Source: Flavobacterium sp.
GTDB lineage: Bacteria > Bacteroidota > Bacteroidia > Flavobacteriales > Flavobacteriaceae
Direction: 5' to 3'
Assembly (NCBI RefSeq): GCF_027482425.1
Contig: NZ_JAIXWA010000059.1
Span: 1 to 60,398 of the forward strand
Length of the DNA stretch: 60,398 bases
Part shown: one piece after another, positions 46,961 through 56,431 of the stretch
How the letters are laid out: each line of letters opens with the position of its first letter
Numbering within the stretch: position 1 is the first letter of the stretch
The notes under the pieces: generated by a model
Seen by the model: only the letters and a program-made list of their open reading frames with translations
The model's database searches: none
Told to the model about the DNA's origin: nothing
Program-made: the position numbers and the translations under genes

Positions 46961-47896
46961 TTACAACAAGCCACGGCCCGATTTGTTTAAACGGCCTTGG
47001 GTTTGGTAGGTTTTGACTAAACTATCGAGAATCCCGTTGATAAACAGGCTACTCTTGGGGGTTGAATATTCTTTGGCCAATTCAAGGTACTCGTTGATGG
47101 TCACCTTGACGGGAATGGAAGGAAATTTCAAAAATTCGCAGATGGCCATTTTCAACATAATCGTATCCAACTCTGCAATGCGCTCCATGTCCCAATTGGG
47201 CGTTTTGTCTTCAAACTCTTTTTGCAATTCCTTTTCATTGAGCAAGGTCTTGCGCAACAAATCGACCGCAAAATCGGCATCTTCCATATCCTTGAATACG
47301 CGCGGCACCTGAAACGCATCGGCTTCAAAATGACGCAATTGTTTTTGAATCAACGTATTGACCACCGGAATATCATCCACCCAGGTGAGTTTGAAATCCT
47401 CCAAATAGGCATACAACTTTTCGTTGGGCGCAATAAGCGCACTGAATACGTCGACCACAAAAAAGCGTTCCTCTTCAAAAGTCACACGGGGTTTGGCCAT
47501 ATACTTTTGGTACAAGGCGCTCGCTTTAATGTCTTGCAACAAATAAACAATGGTATCGTCGTTGTGCTGCCAATTCAAAATGCGATGGTACTCTAAGGCT
47601 TGTGCTAGGGTAACATTATTTTCTAACGCCACCAAAATGGGGTTGTCGATAAATCGAGTGTTGGGATTTCGTTCTTCGGGCGTCGCTAAGTGTTTGTTTT
47701 TGGCAACTTCCAGGTATTGTGCTTCTTTTTTACGAAGTTCGATCAAGGCCGACAATAGAATCAGGTACAAGTCCAAAATATTGTCCAAACTGGCCTTCAA
47801 GAATTTCTCTTGTTTGGCTAAATCATCGCTCCCACTTTGATGCATGGCATAAATGGTCTGCATTACTTTGATGCGAATATGTCTTCGGTTGAGCAC
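46961..47896 (-). CDS. nusB: Transcription antitermination factor NusB, long form
   Basis: 311 residues if it starts at the GTG at 47896 (VLNRRHIRIKVMQTIYAMHQSG, matching Bacteroidota homologues); a TTG at 47923 is less likely. The NusB fold proper is the C-terminal part: helices from about 170, with AELDTIMLKMAICEFLKFPSIPVKVTINEYLELAKEYSTPKSSLFINGILDSL being the family signature. The first half is an extension not found in E. coli NusB (139 residues). Role: rRNA transcription antitermination. Coupled to yajC. Confidence 0.9.
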   Translation of the reverse strand: MLNRRHIRIKVMQTIYAMHQSGSDDLAKQEKFLKASLDNILDLYLILLSALIELRKKEAQYLEVAKNKHLATPEERNPNTRFIDNPILVALENNVTLAQALEYHRILNWQHNDDTIVYLLQDIKASALYQKYMAKPRVTFEEERFFVVDVFSALIAPNEKLYAYLEDFKLTWVDDIPVVNTLIQKQLRHFEADAFQVPRVFKDMEDADFAVDLLRKTLLNEKELQKEFEDKTPNWDMERIAELDTIMLKMAICEFLKFPSIPVKVTINEYLELAKEYSTPKSSLFINGILDSLVKTYQTQGRLNKSGRGLL

Positions 47897-47949
47897 GGAA
47901 TAAGAACTTTTTAGAATAAACAAAGCGAAAGAAATGCTCTTTCGTTTTG

Positions 47950-47957
47950 CAAAAATA
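47950..47957 (-). promoter_or_regulatory. -7 box TATTTTTG for nusB-yajC
   Basis: Exact TAnnTTTG match on the minus strand, 54 bases before the GTG start at 47896. Confidence 0.5.
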
Positions 47958-47980
47958 GTACTATTTTTTGGAAACGTCTT

Positions 47981-49084
47981 TTATTTTGCGTTTTCTTTTC
48001 GGCGTTGTTCGATGCGGTTTTCGGCAATCGCCATGGCCGCTTTTTGAGGCGTGAGGTTGTGTTTTACCGCATAATCAAATATTTCCAAAGTGGTGTTGTA
48101 AATGTTTTCGGTGCGACGTAAGGCTTCCTCTTTGCCATAGTGCGCGATTTCACCGTATACATTGATAATTCCTCCCGCATTAATCAAAAAGTCGGGCGCA
48201 TACACGATGCCGCGTTCTTGCAAAATCAGTCCGTGAACATTTTCGTTGGCCAATTGGTTGTTGGCCGCTCCCGCGATGACTTTGGCTTTGATTTTATATA
48301 CTGTATCGTCATTGATGGTCGCTCCCAACGCACAAGGCGCATAGATATCAACGTCGGCACTGTACATATCGTCGCCCGTAAAGATTTGGGCACCGTATTT
48401 TTTATGTACTTCTTCCAAACGTTGTTCGCTCAAATCAACCATTTGTACTAAAGCGCCTTCGTTGCATAAATGACTCACTAAGGTTTCCCCGACGTGTCCG
48501 ATGCCTTGCACCAATATTTTTTTACCGGCTAAGCTATCCGAACCAAATTGGTATTTGGCCGCCGCTTTCATTCCCATGTACACTCCAAAAGCGGTTACGG
48601 GCGAAGGATTTCCTGATCCGCCGCGCGCTTCTGAGATTCCGGTGACATACGGCGTCACGTCGCGCACGGTATCCATATCGGCAGTGACCATACCTACGTC
48701 TTCAGCGGTGATGTATTTTCCAGAAAGTGAATGCACAAATTCACCGAACTTTTGCATCAACTCCGGATTCTTATCGGTTTTGGCATCTCCAATGATCACG
48801 GCTTTCCCTCCACCGAGGTCTAACCCTGAGATTGCGGACTTGTACGTCATCCCGCGAGAAAGACGTAATACATCGTTGAGGGCTTCCCACTCGTTGTTGT
48901 ATTTCCACATACGAGTACCGCCAAGAGCCGGACCCAAAACGGTGTTGTGTATCCCGATTATTGCTTTTAAACCTGTATCTTTGTCGTGACAAAACACAAT
49001 TTGTTCATGATTGTCAAATGAAAGTTGACCGAAAACGGGGTCCATTTTCTGCAACTCCTGAGGCGTGGTGATTTCTGCAGTCAT
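47981..49084 (-). CDS. Leucine/valine/phenylalanine dehydrogenase-type amino acid dehydrogenase
   Basis: 367 residues from the ATG at 49084. NAD-dependent oxidative deamination of branched-chain or related amino acids. N-terminal GLKAIIGIHNTVLGPALGGTRMW near 39-61, catalytic SAISGLDLGGGKAVIIGDAKTDKNP near 84-108, ITAEDVGMVTADMD near 128-141, and a Rossmann domain GKKILVQGIGHVGETLVSHL near 187-206. This fits the Leu/Val/Phe dehydrogenase group rather than glutamate dehydrogenase, which is longer. Substrate is inferred. Upstream spacer to the ABC exporter gene is AT-rich with no strong box. Confidence 0.9.
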   Translation of the reverse strand: MTAEITTPQELQKMDPVFGQLSFDNHEQIVFCHDKDTGLKAIIGIHNTVLGPALGGTRMWKYNNEWEALNDVLRLSRGMTYKSAISGLDLGGGKAVIIGDAKTDKNPELMQKFGEFVHSLSGKYITAEDVGMVTADMDTVRDVTPYVTGISEARGGSGNPSPVTAFGVYMGMKAAAKYQFGSDSLAGKKILVQGIGHVGETLVSHLCNEGALVQMVDLSEQRLEEVHKKYGAQIFTGDDMYSADVDIYAPCALGATINDDTVYKIKAKVIAGAANNQLANENVHGLILQERGIVYAPDFLINAGGIINVYGEIAHYGKEEALRRTENIYNTTLEIFDYAVKHNLTPQKAAMAIAENRIEQRRKENAK

Positions 49085-49278
49085 AAGTACGAATTTGCGT
49101 TGCGACTTTGTCAATAAGTCGAGGCAAATTTAACGTTTTATTCAAGAAAACTCACTCTGTTATGGTTTAATTAGCATATTGTTAATAAAATTCATTTATA
49201 CTGATTTTTTTTAAAATTATATATATTTTATTTTTTTAACAGTAATAAAAATAAAAATAAAGACATCGTCCCGAAACA

Positions 49279-51042
49279 ATGAAAGAACTTCGTTATTTGA
49301 ATAAATATTTTATAAAATACAAATACCACTTTTTGGCCGGTATTTGTATTACGATTGTCGCCCAAATTTTCTTTTCCTACACGCCGAAATTAATTAGCGC
49401 TTCCTTTAAAATCATTGAGAATTACCCCGAAAATGGTTTATCAGCTTCGGCGGTGCGGGAACAATTGGTCACCAATATCTTGCTCGTCATTGGCACGGCG
49501 CTGATTGCGGGTTTTCTTACGTTTTTAATGCGACAAACCTTGATTGTGATGTCGCGCCATGTGGAATTTGACCTAAAAAATGAGGTGTTCCAGCACTATG
49601 AAGTTTTAGACCAAGGTTTTTACAAACGCAATCGTACCGGGGATTTGATGAGTCGTATCAGCGAAGATGTGGCAAAAGTGCGCATGTACGTGGGACCCGC
49701 CGTAATGTATACCATTAACACACTGATTCGTTTTGGTGTGGTGATTATCTATATGTACCATGTTTCGCCCAAACTGACCTTATACACTCTACTCCCTTTG
49801 CCCATTCTTTCTTTCATCATTTTTAAACTCAGTGTAGAAATCAACAAACGAAGTACCCGTTTTCAGGAAAATCTTTCCAATCTTTCGAGCTTTAACCAAG
49901 AAGTGTTTTCGGGCATTCGGGTGATTAAAGCCTATGCTTTGGAAGGTAAAACCCAAAAAGAAATGGCCGCATTGGCTGAAGATAGTAAAACCAAAAGTTT
50001 GCGCTTGGCAGGCGTGAATTCGCTCTTCGGACCCTTGATGATCACTTTGATTGGCATTAGTAATTTGGTGGTGATTTTCTTTGGCGGGATGATGTACATC
50101 CAAGGCGATCCCGACATCAAAGAAATTGGGGTAATTGCAGAGTTTATTTTATACGTCAACATGCTCACGTGGCCCGTGGCTTCTATCGGATGGGTCTCCT
50201 CTTTGGTACAAGAAGCCGAAGCCTCGCAAAAACGAATCAATGAATTTTTACAGTCGGAGCCAGAAATTCGCAACACCCAACCCGAGCCGACGCCAATTGA
50301 AGGAAAAATTGTCTTCGAAAACGTGAGTTTCACTTATCCTGACACCCAAATCCAAGCCTTAAAAGACGTTTCGTTTACGCTAGAACAAGGCAAGACGTTG
50401 GCGATTTTGGGGAAAACGGGTTCTGGGAAATCGACCTTACTTGCATTACTCACGCGCTTATACGATACTACGGCGGGTAGGATTCGCGTTGATAATCGAT
50501 TGATTCAGGAATTGAACTTGTACTCGTTACGCGACAGCATTGGGATTGTGCCGCAGGATGCCTTTTTATTCTCGGATACCATCGCCAACAACATTCGCTT
50601 TGGCAAAGAAGATGCGTCGATGAGTGAAATTCAACAAGCCGCGCAACACGCCGAAGTGCACGACAATATTATACAATTCAACCAAGGCTATGAAACGGTC
50701 TTGGGCGAACGTGGGATTACGCTGTCGGGAGGTCAAAAACAACGCGTTTCGATTGCGCGGGCGTTGATAAAGAATCCGAAACTCCTGTTACTCGACGATT
50801 GTCTTTCGGCGGTGGATACGGAAACAGAGGAACGAATTTTGAATCATTTGGCTACCTATACCAAGAGCAAAACGACGGTGATTGTGAGTCATCGGGTCTC
50901 TTCGGCCAAAAATGCGGATTACATCTTGATTTTGGAGGAAGGACGTATCATCGAACAAGGTACTCATAATCAATTACTAACCTTAAACGGACACTATAAA
51001 GCCCTTTACGACAAACAACTTTCTGAAAAAGAAGTCGAATAA
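49279..51042 (+). CDS. ABC exporter (MsbA/multidrug-type half-transporter)
   Basis: 587 residues with an N-terminal six-helix membrane domain (about 15-310) and a C-terminal ATPase: Walker A LGKTGSGKST near 375-384, Q-loop IVPQDAFLFSD near 420-430, signature LSGGQKQRVSIARALI near 477-492, Walker B LLLDDCLSAVDTETEE near 497-512, and the H-loop VIVSHRVSS near 530-538. The fusion of both parts in one chain is the homodimeric exporter type. Lipid, peptide or drug export are all possible. The preceding 164 bases are very AT-rich. Confidence 0.92.
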   Translation: MKELRYLNKYFIKYKYHFLAGICITIVAQIFFSYTPKLISASFKIIENYPENGLSASAVREQLVTNILLVIGTALIAGFLTFLMRQTLIVMSRHVEFDLKNEVFQHYEVLDQGFYKRNRTGDLMSRISEDVAKVRMYVGPAVMYTINTLIRFGVVIIYMYHVSPKLTLYTLLPLPILSFIIFKLSVEINKRSTRFQENLSNLSSFNQEVFSGIRVIKAYALEGKTQKEMAALAEDSKTKSLRLAGVNSLFGPLMITLIGISNLVVIFFGGMMYIQGDPDIKEIGVIAEFILYVNMLTWPVASIGWVSSLVQEAEASQKRINEFLQSEPEIRNTQPEPTPIEGKIVFENVSFTYPDTQIQALKDVSFTLEQGKTLAILGKTGSGKSTLLALLTRLYDTTAGRIRVDNRLIQELNLYSLRDSIGIVPQDAFLFSDTIANNIRFGKEDASMSEIQQAAQHAEVHDNIIQFNQGYETVLGERGITLSGGQKQRVSIARALIKNPKLLLLDDCLSAVDTETEERILNHLATYTKSKTTVIVSHRVSSAKNADYILILEEGRIIEQGTHNQLLTLNGHYKALYDKQLSEKEVE

Positions 51043-51109
51043 TACTTGCATATTTTCTATTTTTTTTTGATTTTCGTGAAGAGAAAACTTGTAAATGACA
51101 GCGCATATT

Positions 51110-51484
51110 ATGAGAGAAAATGACATGTTGGAAAAAGACGAAATATTTTCCAAAGTATTAAGAGCCGGTAGAAGAACGTATTTCTTTGATGTTCGATCAA
51201 CCAAAGCAGACGACTATTACATTACCATTACGGAAAGTAAAAAGTTTACGGAGGAAGACGGTTCCTTCCACTTTAAAAAGCATAAAATTTACCTCTATAA
51301 GGAGGATTTTGCAGCGTTCCATGACATTTTGGAAGAGATGACCAATTTCATTTTAAAATCCAAAGGCGAAGAAGTAATTTCTGAGCGTCACCAAAAAGAC
51401 TTCAAGAAAGAATATTACGCGGAGGACCAAGAAGAAACTACGGGAGATAAAAAATATACCGATATCGATTTTGATGATATCTAA
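51110..51484 (+). CDS. DUF3276 (PUR-domain) protein
   Basis: 124 residues from the ATG at 51110 (a start at 51095 is also possible). The core EIFSKVLRAGRRTYFFDVRSTKADDYYITITESKKF is the PUR-type strand arrangement found in nucleic-acid-binding Bacteroidota proteins of this family; the rest has HKIYLYKEDFAAFHDILEEM and an acidic C-tail. These proteins bind single-stranded DNA or RNA in the characterised cases. It lies close after the ABC exporter gene and ends at a strong terminator. Confidence 0.88.
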   Translation: MRENDMLEKDEIFSKVLRAGRRTYFFDVRSTKADDYYITITESKKFTEEDGSFHFKKHKIYLYKEDFAAFHDILEEMTNFILKSKGEEVISERHQKDFKKEYYAEDQEETTGDKKYTDIDFDDI

Positions 51485-51490
51485 AAAAGA

Positions 51491-51518
51491 AAACCGAGAG
51501 GGAAAATCCTCTCGGTTT
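51491..51518. terminator. Bidirectional terminator
   Basis: Perfect eleven-pair stem AAACCGAGAGG / CCTCTCGGTTT with loop GAAAAT, A run before and T run after, between the convergent DUF3276 and cytochrome genes. Confidence 0.85.
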
Positions 51519-51520
51519 TT

Positions 51521-51823
51521 TTATTCTGCGCCTGAAGTCAGGTAATTGTAAATTTTCATCCCTTGCTCGTCCGATAAGTGGGCTTTCTTTTGCATCCGGG
51601 CTACAATCGGTTTCCATGCCTCAGCGTTGTAGCTGTTGGGTTTGTACAATTGGTGGCATTGTCCGCAACTGCCTTCATACAAATTTTTCCCTTCAGCCAA
51701 TTCGGGAGTCAATTCTTTTTTTACCACCGTTACTTCGGGGGCAACGGTTGGTTTGGGTGTGGAACTGCACGCATACAGCAGCGCCAATCCAAGGGCACTA
51801 AGCCAAATTTTTGTTTTCATCAT
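51521..51823 (-). CDS. Small monohaem cytochrome-like lipoprotein
   Basis: 100 residues with a lipoprotein signal (LGLALLYAC; Cys19). After a Pro/Val linker there is one haem motif CGQCH (about 53-57), LYKPNSYNAEAWKPIVARM with a possible axial Met, and a helical end. It is the second short monohaem lipoprotein in the window and is unrelated in operon to the first. An envelope electron-transfer role is likely but the partner is unknown. Start may be the first or second Met. Confidence 0.85.
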   Translation of the reverse strand: MMKTKIWLSALGLALLYACSSTPKPTVAPEVTVVKKELTPELAEGKNLYEGSCGQCHQLYKPNSYNAEAWKPIVARMQKKAHLSDEQGMKIYNYLTSGAE

Positions 51824-51846
51824 ACTCTACATTATACCCTAAAACT

Positions 51847-51875
51847 ACAAAAAAAGCGGCTATAAAACCGCTTTT
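51847..51875 (-). terminator. Terminator of the PPIase fusion gene
   Basis: Stem AAAAGCGG / CCGCTTTT around an eight-base loop with a T run on the minus strand. Confidence 0.7.
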
Positions 51876-51882
51876 CCCTTTT

Positions 51883-52815
51883 TTATTTTACATCCATCAA
51901 TTCCACATCAAAGACTAAGGTAGCATCGGGAGGAATCACCCCTCCAGCACCTGCTGCACCATACCCTAAATAGGACGGAATGACAAAACGAGCCTTATCG
52001 CCTACATGAAGCAAAGCAATCCCTTCGTCCCATCCTTCGATTACATACCCTTTTCCGAGCGGAAACTCAATAGGTTTTTTGCGTCCGTAGGAACTGTCGA
52101 ATACTTTTCCATTGTCTAATGCTCCTGTATAATGTACCGAAACTGTACTTCCTTTTTCGGCTTTTTTACCGGTCCCTTTTTGAATGATTTGGTAACGTAA
52201 TCCACTGTCCGTTTTTTGAAAACCGGCTGCTAATTTTTCTACCGCTTCTTCCGCTTGACGTTTAGCCTCGGCAAGACGCTTTTCACGCGATCCTTCAAAC
52301 GTACGAAACGCCTCAATGGCATTCCATTGTTGCGCCTCGTCGCCTTGACGAATGATTTCGATACTATCGATTACATCGTTTTGTTGCACGGCATCGACTA
52401 CCGATTGTCCTTCCACGACATGACCAAAAACCGTATGTTTGCCGTCTAACCAAGGAGTCGCCACATGCGTAATAAAAAACTGAGAGCCGTTGGTGCCTGG
52501 ACCCGCATTGGCCATCGACAACACACCGGGACCGCTGTGTACTAAATCGGGATGAAACTCATCATCAAATTGGTAGCCTGGACCGCCAGAACCAATGCCT
52601 TGCGGACAACCTCCTTGAATCATAAAATCGGGAATGACGCGGTGAAATTTAAATCCGTCGTAATAGGGTTTCCCCATGGGACGCGCCTCATTCTCTAGTT
52701 GTCCTTCTGCCAAACCTACAAAATTACCTACGGTACCGGGCGTTAATTCGTGTGTCAATTTTACTAAAATCGTACCGCGAGAGGTGTTGAATTTAGCATA
52801 TATACCATTTTCCAT
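51883..52815 (-). CDS. Cyclophilin-FKBP fusion peptidyl-prolyl isomerase
   Basis: 310 residues, two different proline isomerases in one chain. The N-terminal cyclophilin domain (about 1-160) shows [51 protein letters not shown]. After a charged Lys/Glu-rich helix (about 175-205) the C-terminal FKBP domain (about 206-310) shows [62 protein letters not shown]. No signal peptide is evident, so it is probably cytosolic. Such dual-family isomerases are known from Flavobacteria. Role: protein folding. Confidence 0.95.
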   Translation of the reverse strand: MENGIYAKFNTSRGTILVKLTHELTPGTVGNFVGLAEGQLENEARPMGKPYYDGFKFHRVIPDFMIQGGCPQGIGSGGPGYQFDDEFHPDLVHSGPGVLSMANAGPGTNGSQFFITHVATPWLDGKHTVFGHVVEGQSVVDAVQQNDVIDSIEIIRQGDEAQQWNAIEAFRTFEGSREKRLAEAKRQAEEAVEKLAAGFQKTDSGLRYQIIQKGTGKKAEKGSTVSVHYTGALDNGKVFDSSYGRKKPIEFPLGKGYVIEGWDEGIALLHVGDKARFVIPSYLGYGAAGAGGVIPPDATLVFDVELMDVK

Positions 52816-52898
52816 TGTATAACTATTAAAAATAAAGCGGCAAAGGTAAACTTATTCTGCCAACTTTAAAAATACCCATTCCAATCCAATTGCTTTAT

Positions 52899-52906
52899 TA
52901 CCTTTG
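52899..52906 (+). promoter_or_regulatory. -7 box TACCTTTG for trmD
   Basis: Exact TAnnTTTG match 15 bases before the ATG at 52922, which favours that start over the in-frame ATG at 52904 inside the box. Confidence 0.55.
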
Positions 52907-52921
52907 TCCAAAAAATGGCCC

Positions 52922-53599
52922 ATGCGCATTGACATCATCACTGTAGTTCCTGAACTTCTTCGCAGTCCCTTTGAAGCTTCGATTATGAAACGCGCTATTG
53001 AAAAAGGATTGGTTGAAGTGCATTTTCATAACCTTCGGGATTATACCACCAATAAATATAAAAGTGTTGACGATTACCCTTATGGTGGTGGCGCGGGGAT
53101 GGTGATGATGGTTGAACCCATCGATAAATGCATTACCCAATTAAAAAGCGAGCGCGACTACGACGAAATCATCTACATGACGCCCGATGGCGAAACCTTA
53201 CACCAAGGGATGGCAAATGCGATGTCGTTGTATGAAAACATCATTATTCTTTGTGGACATTATAAAGGAGTAGACCAACGCGTACGTGACCATTTTATCA
53301 CGAAAGAAATTTCAATTGGCGATTATGTACTTTCAGGCGGTGAACTTGGCGCCTTGGTTCTTGCTGACGCTTTGATTCGACTGATTCCGGGCGTATTGAG
53401 TGATGAAACTTCGGCATTGACGGATAGCTTTCAAGATAATTTGCTTTCCCCTCCTATTTATACCCGACCCGCCGACTACAAAGGGTGGAAAGTTCCCGAC
53501 GTATTGTTGAGTGGTCATGCCGCCAAAATCGACCAATGGCGCGAAGAGAAAGCCTTTGAACACACCAAAAACCGTCGCCCCGACTTGCTTGATCGATAA
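52922..53599 (+). CDS. trmD: tRNA (guanine-N1)-methyltransferase TrmD
   Basis: 225 residues from the ATG at 52922. Methylates G37 of tRNAs, using SAM bound in a trefoil knot. Signature stretch [33 protein letters not shown] at the start, [16 protein letters not shown] near 51-66, [18 protein letters not shown] near 106-123, [29 protein letters not shown] near 128-156 (the SAM knot), and [10 protein letters not shown]. It is followed by rplS, as is common. Confidence 0.97.
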   Translation: MRIDIITVVPELLRSPFEASIMKRAIEKGLVEVHFHNLRDYTTNKYKSVDDYPYGGGAGMVMMVEPIDKCITQLKSERDYDEIIYMTPDGETLHQGMANAMSLYENIIILCGHYKGVDQRVRDHFITKEISIGDYVLSGGELGALVLADALIRLIPGVLSDETSALTDSFQDNLLSPPIYTRPADYKGWKVPDVLLSGHAAKIDQWREEKAFEHTKNRRPDLLDR

Positions 53600-53679
53600 G
53601 CTTTTACCTTTTTTTGATTGCAAAAAGGAGTGTGTGCAAAAAATTTAAAATTCATCATTCCTAATTTAAAATAATTAAT

Positions 53680-53687
53680 TAGATTTG
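53680..53687 (+). promoter_or_regulatory. -7 box TAGATTTG for rplS
   Basis: Exact TAnnTTTG match. The transcript would carry an untranslated leader of about 65 bases before the rplS ATG at 53759. Confidence 0.6.
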
Positions 53688-53694
53688 CACCCGC

Positions 53695-53758
53695 ATTGGA
53701 CCAACCTCTGACGAGAATCGTGAATGTTGCTCTGAGAAAACACTTAATGTTAGTTACA
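53695..53758 (+). promoter_or_regulatory. Candidate L19 leader with hairpin
   Basis: The leader can fold as CAAC (53702-53705), an internal loop, ACGA (53711-53714), loop GAA, TCGT (53718-53721), a second internal loop and GTTG (53726-53729). Ribosomal-protein leaders of this kind, including one described for flavobacterial L19, are bound by the protein to control its own synthesis. The hairpin is read from sequence; the regulatory role is inference. Confidence 0.45.
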
Positions 53759-54109
53759 ATGGCAGATTTATTAAAATTCGTACAAGACGAATTCGTAGCA
53801 AAAAAAGGCTTCCCTGAATTTGGAGCTGGTGATACGATCACGGTGTATTACGAAATTAAAGAAGGTGAAAAAACAAGAACCCAGTTTTTTAAAGGGGTCG
53901 TTATCCAACGTAAAGGCGCTGGTGTTACTGAAACATTCACCATCCGTAAAATGTCAGGTGCTGTTGGGGTAGAGCGTATCTTCCCATTGAACATGCCTGC
54001 TTTACAAAAAATCGAAGTGAATCAACGTGGTAAAGTACGTCGTGCACGTATCTTCTACTTCCGTGAATTGACTGGTAAAAAAGCAAAAATCAAAGAGAGA
54101 CGTTATTAA
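53759..54109 (+). CDS. rplS: 50S ribosomal protein L19
   Basis: 116 residues from the ATG at 53759 (MADLLKFVQDEFVAKKGFPEFGAGDTITVYYEIKEG-type N-terminus). The core KTRTQFFKGVVIQRKGAGVTETFTIRKMSGAVGVERIFPLNMPALQKIEVNQRGKVRRARIFYFRELTGKKAKIKERR is the L19 signature. Located at the ribosomal subunit interface. It has its own promoter after trmD and a perfect terminator. Confidence 0.98.
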   Translation: MADLLKFVQDEFVAKKGFPEFGAGDTITVYYEIKEGEKTRTQFFKGVVIQRKGAGVTETFTIRKMSGAVGVERIFPLNMPALQKIEVNQRGKVRRARIFYFRELTGKKAKIKERRY

Positions 54110-54131
54110 TCGTTTCCCGATGTACCATAAA

Positions 54132-54165
54132 AAAGTCCCGAATCTTATTTTCGGGACTTTTTTTT
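54132..54165 (+). terminator. Terminator after rplS
   Basis: Stem AAAGTCCCGAA / TTCGGGACTTT with a short loop, then a run of T. Confidence 0.9.
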
Positions 54166-54255
54166 GAAAAAAAAACAAGCTTAAAATTTGTAATCTTATT
54201 TTTTGTAATCGTTTAATTAGCAATTTGATAATTCAATCGATTTCGAAGTCCAAAC

Positions 54256-54288
54256 TTGCCCAATGTCGCTAGCATCTTTATATATTTG
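54256..54288 (+). promoter_or_regulatory. Promoter for icd
   Basis: TTG at 54256-54258, a 22-base spacer, TATATTTG at 54281-54288, 38 bases before the ATG at 54327. Confidence 0.65.
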
Positions 54289-54326
54289 TGGGCTTTTGTT
54301 TATTTACACAAACTAATACTGATTAT

Positions 54327-55550
54327 ATGGCAAAAATTAAAGTGGCCCATCCTGTGGTTGAATTGGATGGCGACGAAATGACTCGCATTATTTGGAGTTT
54401 TATTAAAGAACAATTGATATTACCGTACTTGGATATTGATATTAAATATTTTGATTTAGGCATTGAACACCGCGATGCTACCAATGACCAAGTAACTATT
54501 GATGCCGCAGAAGCAATTAAAACCTACAATGTGGGTATTAAATGCGCCACCATAACTCCCGATGAAGCCCGTGTAGAGGAGTTCAAACTCAAAGAAATGT
54601 GGAAATCTCCCAACGGAACCATTCGTAATATTGTAGGAGGAACGGTATTTCGGGAGCCGATTATTATGAGAAATGTGCCGCGTTATGTACAAGGTTGGAC
54701 CCAACCGATTGTCATTGGCCGTCACGCGTTTGGCGATCAATACAAAGCCACCGATAAAGTAATTAAAGGAAAAGGAAAGCTCACCATGTCCTTTACCGAT
54801 GAAAACGGACAAACTACCTCTTGGGAAGTGTTCAATTTTAAAAGCGACGGGGTAGCCATGTGCATGTACAACACCGACGAATCGATTTACGGCTTTGCAC
54901 ATTCTTCATTTCAAATGGCGTTGACCAAAAAATGGCCGTTGTACCTTTCTACCAAAAACACCATCTTAAAAGCCTACGATGGTCGTTTCAAAGATATTTT
55001 CGAAGAAGTTTATCAGCAACATTACAAGAGTCAGTTTGAAGCCTTAGGCATCGTTTACGAACACCGCTTGATTGATGATATGGTGGCATCCGCGATGAAA
55101 TGGAATGGAGGATTTGTTTGGGCTTGTAAAAACTACGATGGCGACGTGCAATCGGATACCGTAGCACAAGGATTTGGTTCGTTAGGATTGATGACTTCGG
55201 TGTTAGTGACACCCGATGGAAAAACCGTAGAAGCAGAAGCAGCTCACGGAACCGTTACCCGTCATTACCGTCAACACCAACAAGGGAGAAAAACTTCCAC
55301 CAATCCGATAGCGTCTATCTTTGCATGGACACGAGGCTTGGAACACCGCGGAAAATTAGACGGCAATCAAGCCTTAATCGATTTTTGCCATGCCTTGGAG
55401 GCCGTGTGTATTGAAACGGTAGAAAGTGGAAAAATGACGAAAGACTTGGCCATGCTCGTTAAACCCAAAGGCCTAACCGAGGCTGACTACCTTACAACTG
55501 AAGATTTTTTACAAACCTTGAAAGAAAATCTCGACCGCAAATTGGCGTAA
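54327..55550 (+). CDS. icd: NADP-dependent isocitrate dehydrogenase (eukaryotic-type, homodimeric)
   Basis: 407 residues from the ATG at 54327. TCA-cycle enzyme making 2-oxoglutarate and NADPH. The N-terminus [56 protein letters not shown] and the stretch [16 protein letters not shown], the catalytic [16 protein letters not shown] and the Mg/NADP site [44 protein letters not shown] and [12 protein letters not shown] are the type II (eukaryotic-like) form, as found in Bacteroidota, and unlike E. coli Icd. Confidence 0.95.
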   Translation: MAKIKVAHPVVELDGDEMTRIIWSFIKEQLILPYLDIDIKYFDLGIEHRDATNDQVTIDAAEAIKTYNVGIKCATITPDEARVEEFKLKEMWKSPNGTIRNIVGGTVFREPIIMRNVPRYVQGWTQPIVIGRHAFGDQYKATDKVIKGKGKLTMSFTDENGQTTSWEVFNFKSDGVAMCMYNTDESIYGFAHSSFQMALTKKWPLYLSTKNTILKAYDGRFKDIFEEVYQQHYKSQFEALGIVYEHRLIDDMVASAMKWNGGFVWACKNYDGDVQSDTVAQGFGSLGLMTSVLVTPDGKTVEAEAAHGTVTRHYRQHQQGRKTSTNPIASIFAWTRGLEHRGKLDGNQALIDFCHALEAVCIETVESGKMTKDLAMLVKPKGLTEADYLTTEDFLQTLKENLDRKLA

Positions 55551-55566
55551 AGAAATTCCTAAACAT

Positions 55567-55596
55567 AAAAAGACGGTTCTTAATGACCGTCTTTTT
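55567..55596. terminator. Bidirectional terminator
   Basis: Eleven-pair stem AAAAAGACGGT / ACCGTCTTTTT with an eight-base loop, between the convergent icd and secreted-protein genes. Confidence 0.85.
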
Positions 55597-56304
55597 TTAT
55601 TTCTGGGGTTCCGTTTTGGATTTATCCATTTTTTCAACATACTCCACTTGCAGTCGCGCTTTGTATCCAATCCCTAAATTCCAATACTTTTGGGAAAACA
55701 GCACGCCATTGGCATCTTTAAAATCGTATTGACCGGTATTGGGTGAAATTTGCCCGTAATTCAAGGCTTCAATTTCAATAATATTCATACCCGGATTGAG
55801 TTGCACACTAAATTGTTGCAAATCGTCACGCAACACAATTGAGGGATTAACCAAAACACCATTGAGCCATACCCGAATGTTATCGCCATCAATCAAACCG
55901 TAATCCCGCGTAGCTAAGTGAATCGTTTGGGTAAAAACAATTACCCGTCCCAAATCCATATCACGATTAAATAATTCGGGACTCACGCCCTCCTCCTTCA
56001 ACTTATTATTGAATTGATCCGTATACAATTCAGCAGGATTGCGCACGGGATATTGTACATCGGGAGTATCCCCTACTTTGGGTAACTGGGGCAAACTTTG
56101 CATGATGATGTCATCGGAGGTTCGCGCTTTGGGAGCATCAAATTTAAAGGCAGGCAACACGGTAGGCGTTGTCGCAACCTCGGCTTTTTTTTGCGCTAAT
56201 TTGTCTGGAACCGCTTTGATTTTGATTTTCTTACGACGCGACTCCAACTGAGACCACCCCGAGAAGGTGACCAGAAATAATAGGAGAATGATGCGGAATT
56301 TCAT
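55597..56304 (-). CDS. Secreted beta-rich protein, unknown (possible glycan-binding)
   Basis: 235 residues from the ATG at 56304 (signal peptide MKFRIILLLFLVTFSGWSQ). A basic linker (SRRKKIKIKAVPDKLAQKKAE) is followed by about 150 residues with repeated strand signatures: IHLATRDYGLIDGDNIRVWLNGVLVNPSIVLRDDLQQFSVQLNPGMNIIEIEALNYGQ. The phrase DGDNIRVWLNG followed by NPGMNIIEIEALN is like a carbohydrate-binding or Ig-like beta sandwich. No enzyme motif. It is divergent from the TonB receptor pair with 127 bases between. Confidence 0.72.
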   Translation of the reverse strand: MKFRIILLLFLVTFSGWSQLESRRKKIKIKAVPDKLAQKKAEVATTPTVLPAFKFDAPKARTSDDIIMQSLPQLPKVGDTPDVQYPVRNPAELYTDQFNNKLKEEGVSPELFNRDMDLGRVIVFTQTIHLATRDYGLIDGDNIRVWLNGVLVNPSIVLRDDLQQFSVQLNPGMNIIEIEALNYGQISPNTGQYDFKDANGVLFSQKYWNLGIGYKARLQVEYVEKMDKSKTEPQK

Positions 56305-56431
56305 GTCGTAATTTTGGGTTAAAATTATTTGGATTTTGTTGGGCCACAGCGAGTTTAACCTTACATTAACACTCGTCACCTAACAACCTGTACTTTGAAT
56401 CGTCAAATTTGCAAAAAAATTAACAAAGACC

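Noticed and set aside
53695..53758. TPP riboswitch because of a CTGAGA word in the leader
   Set aside because: The word is isolated; the remaining conserved parts of the riboswitch are absent and the gene is rplS.
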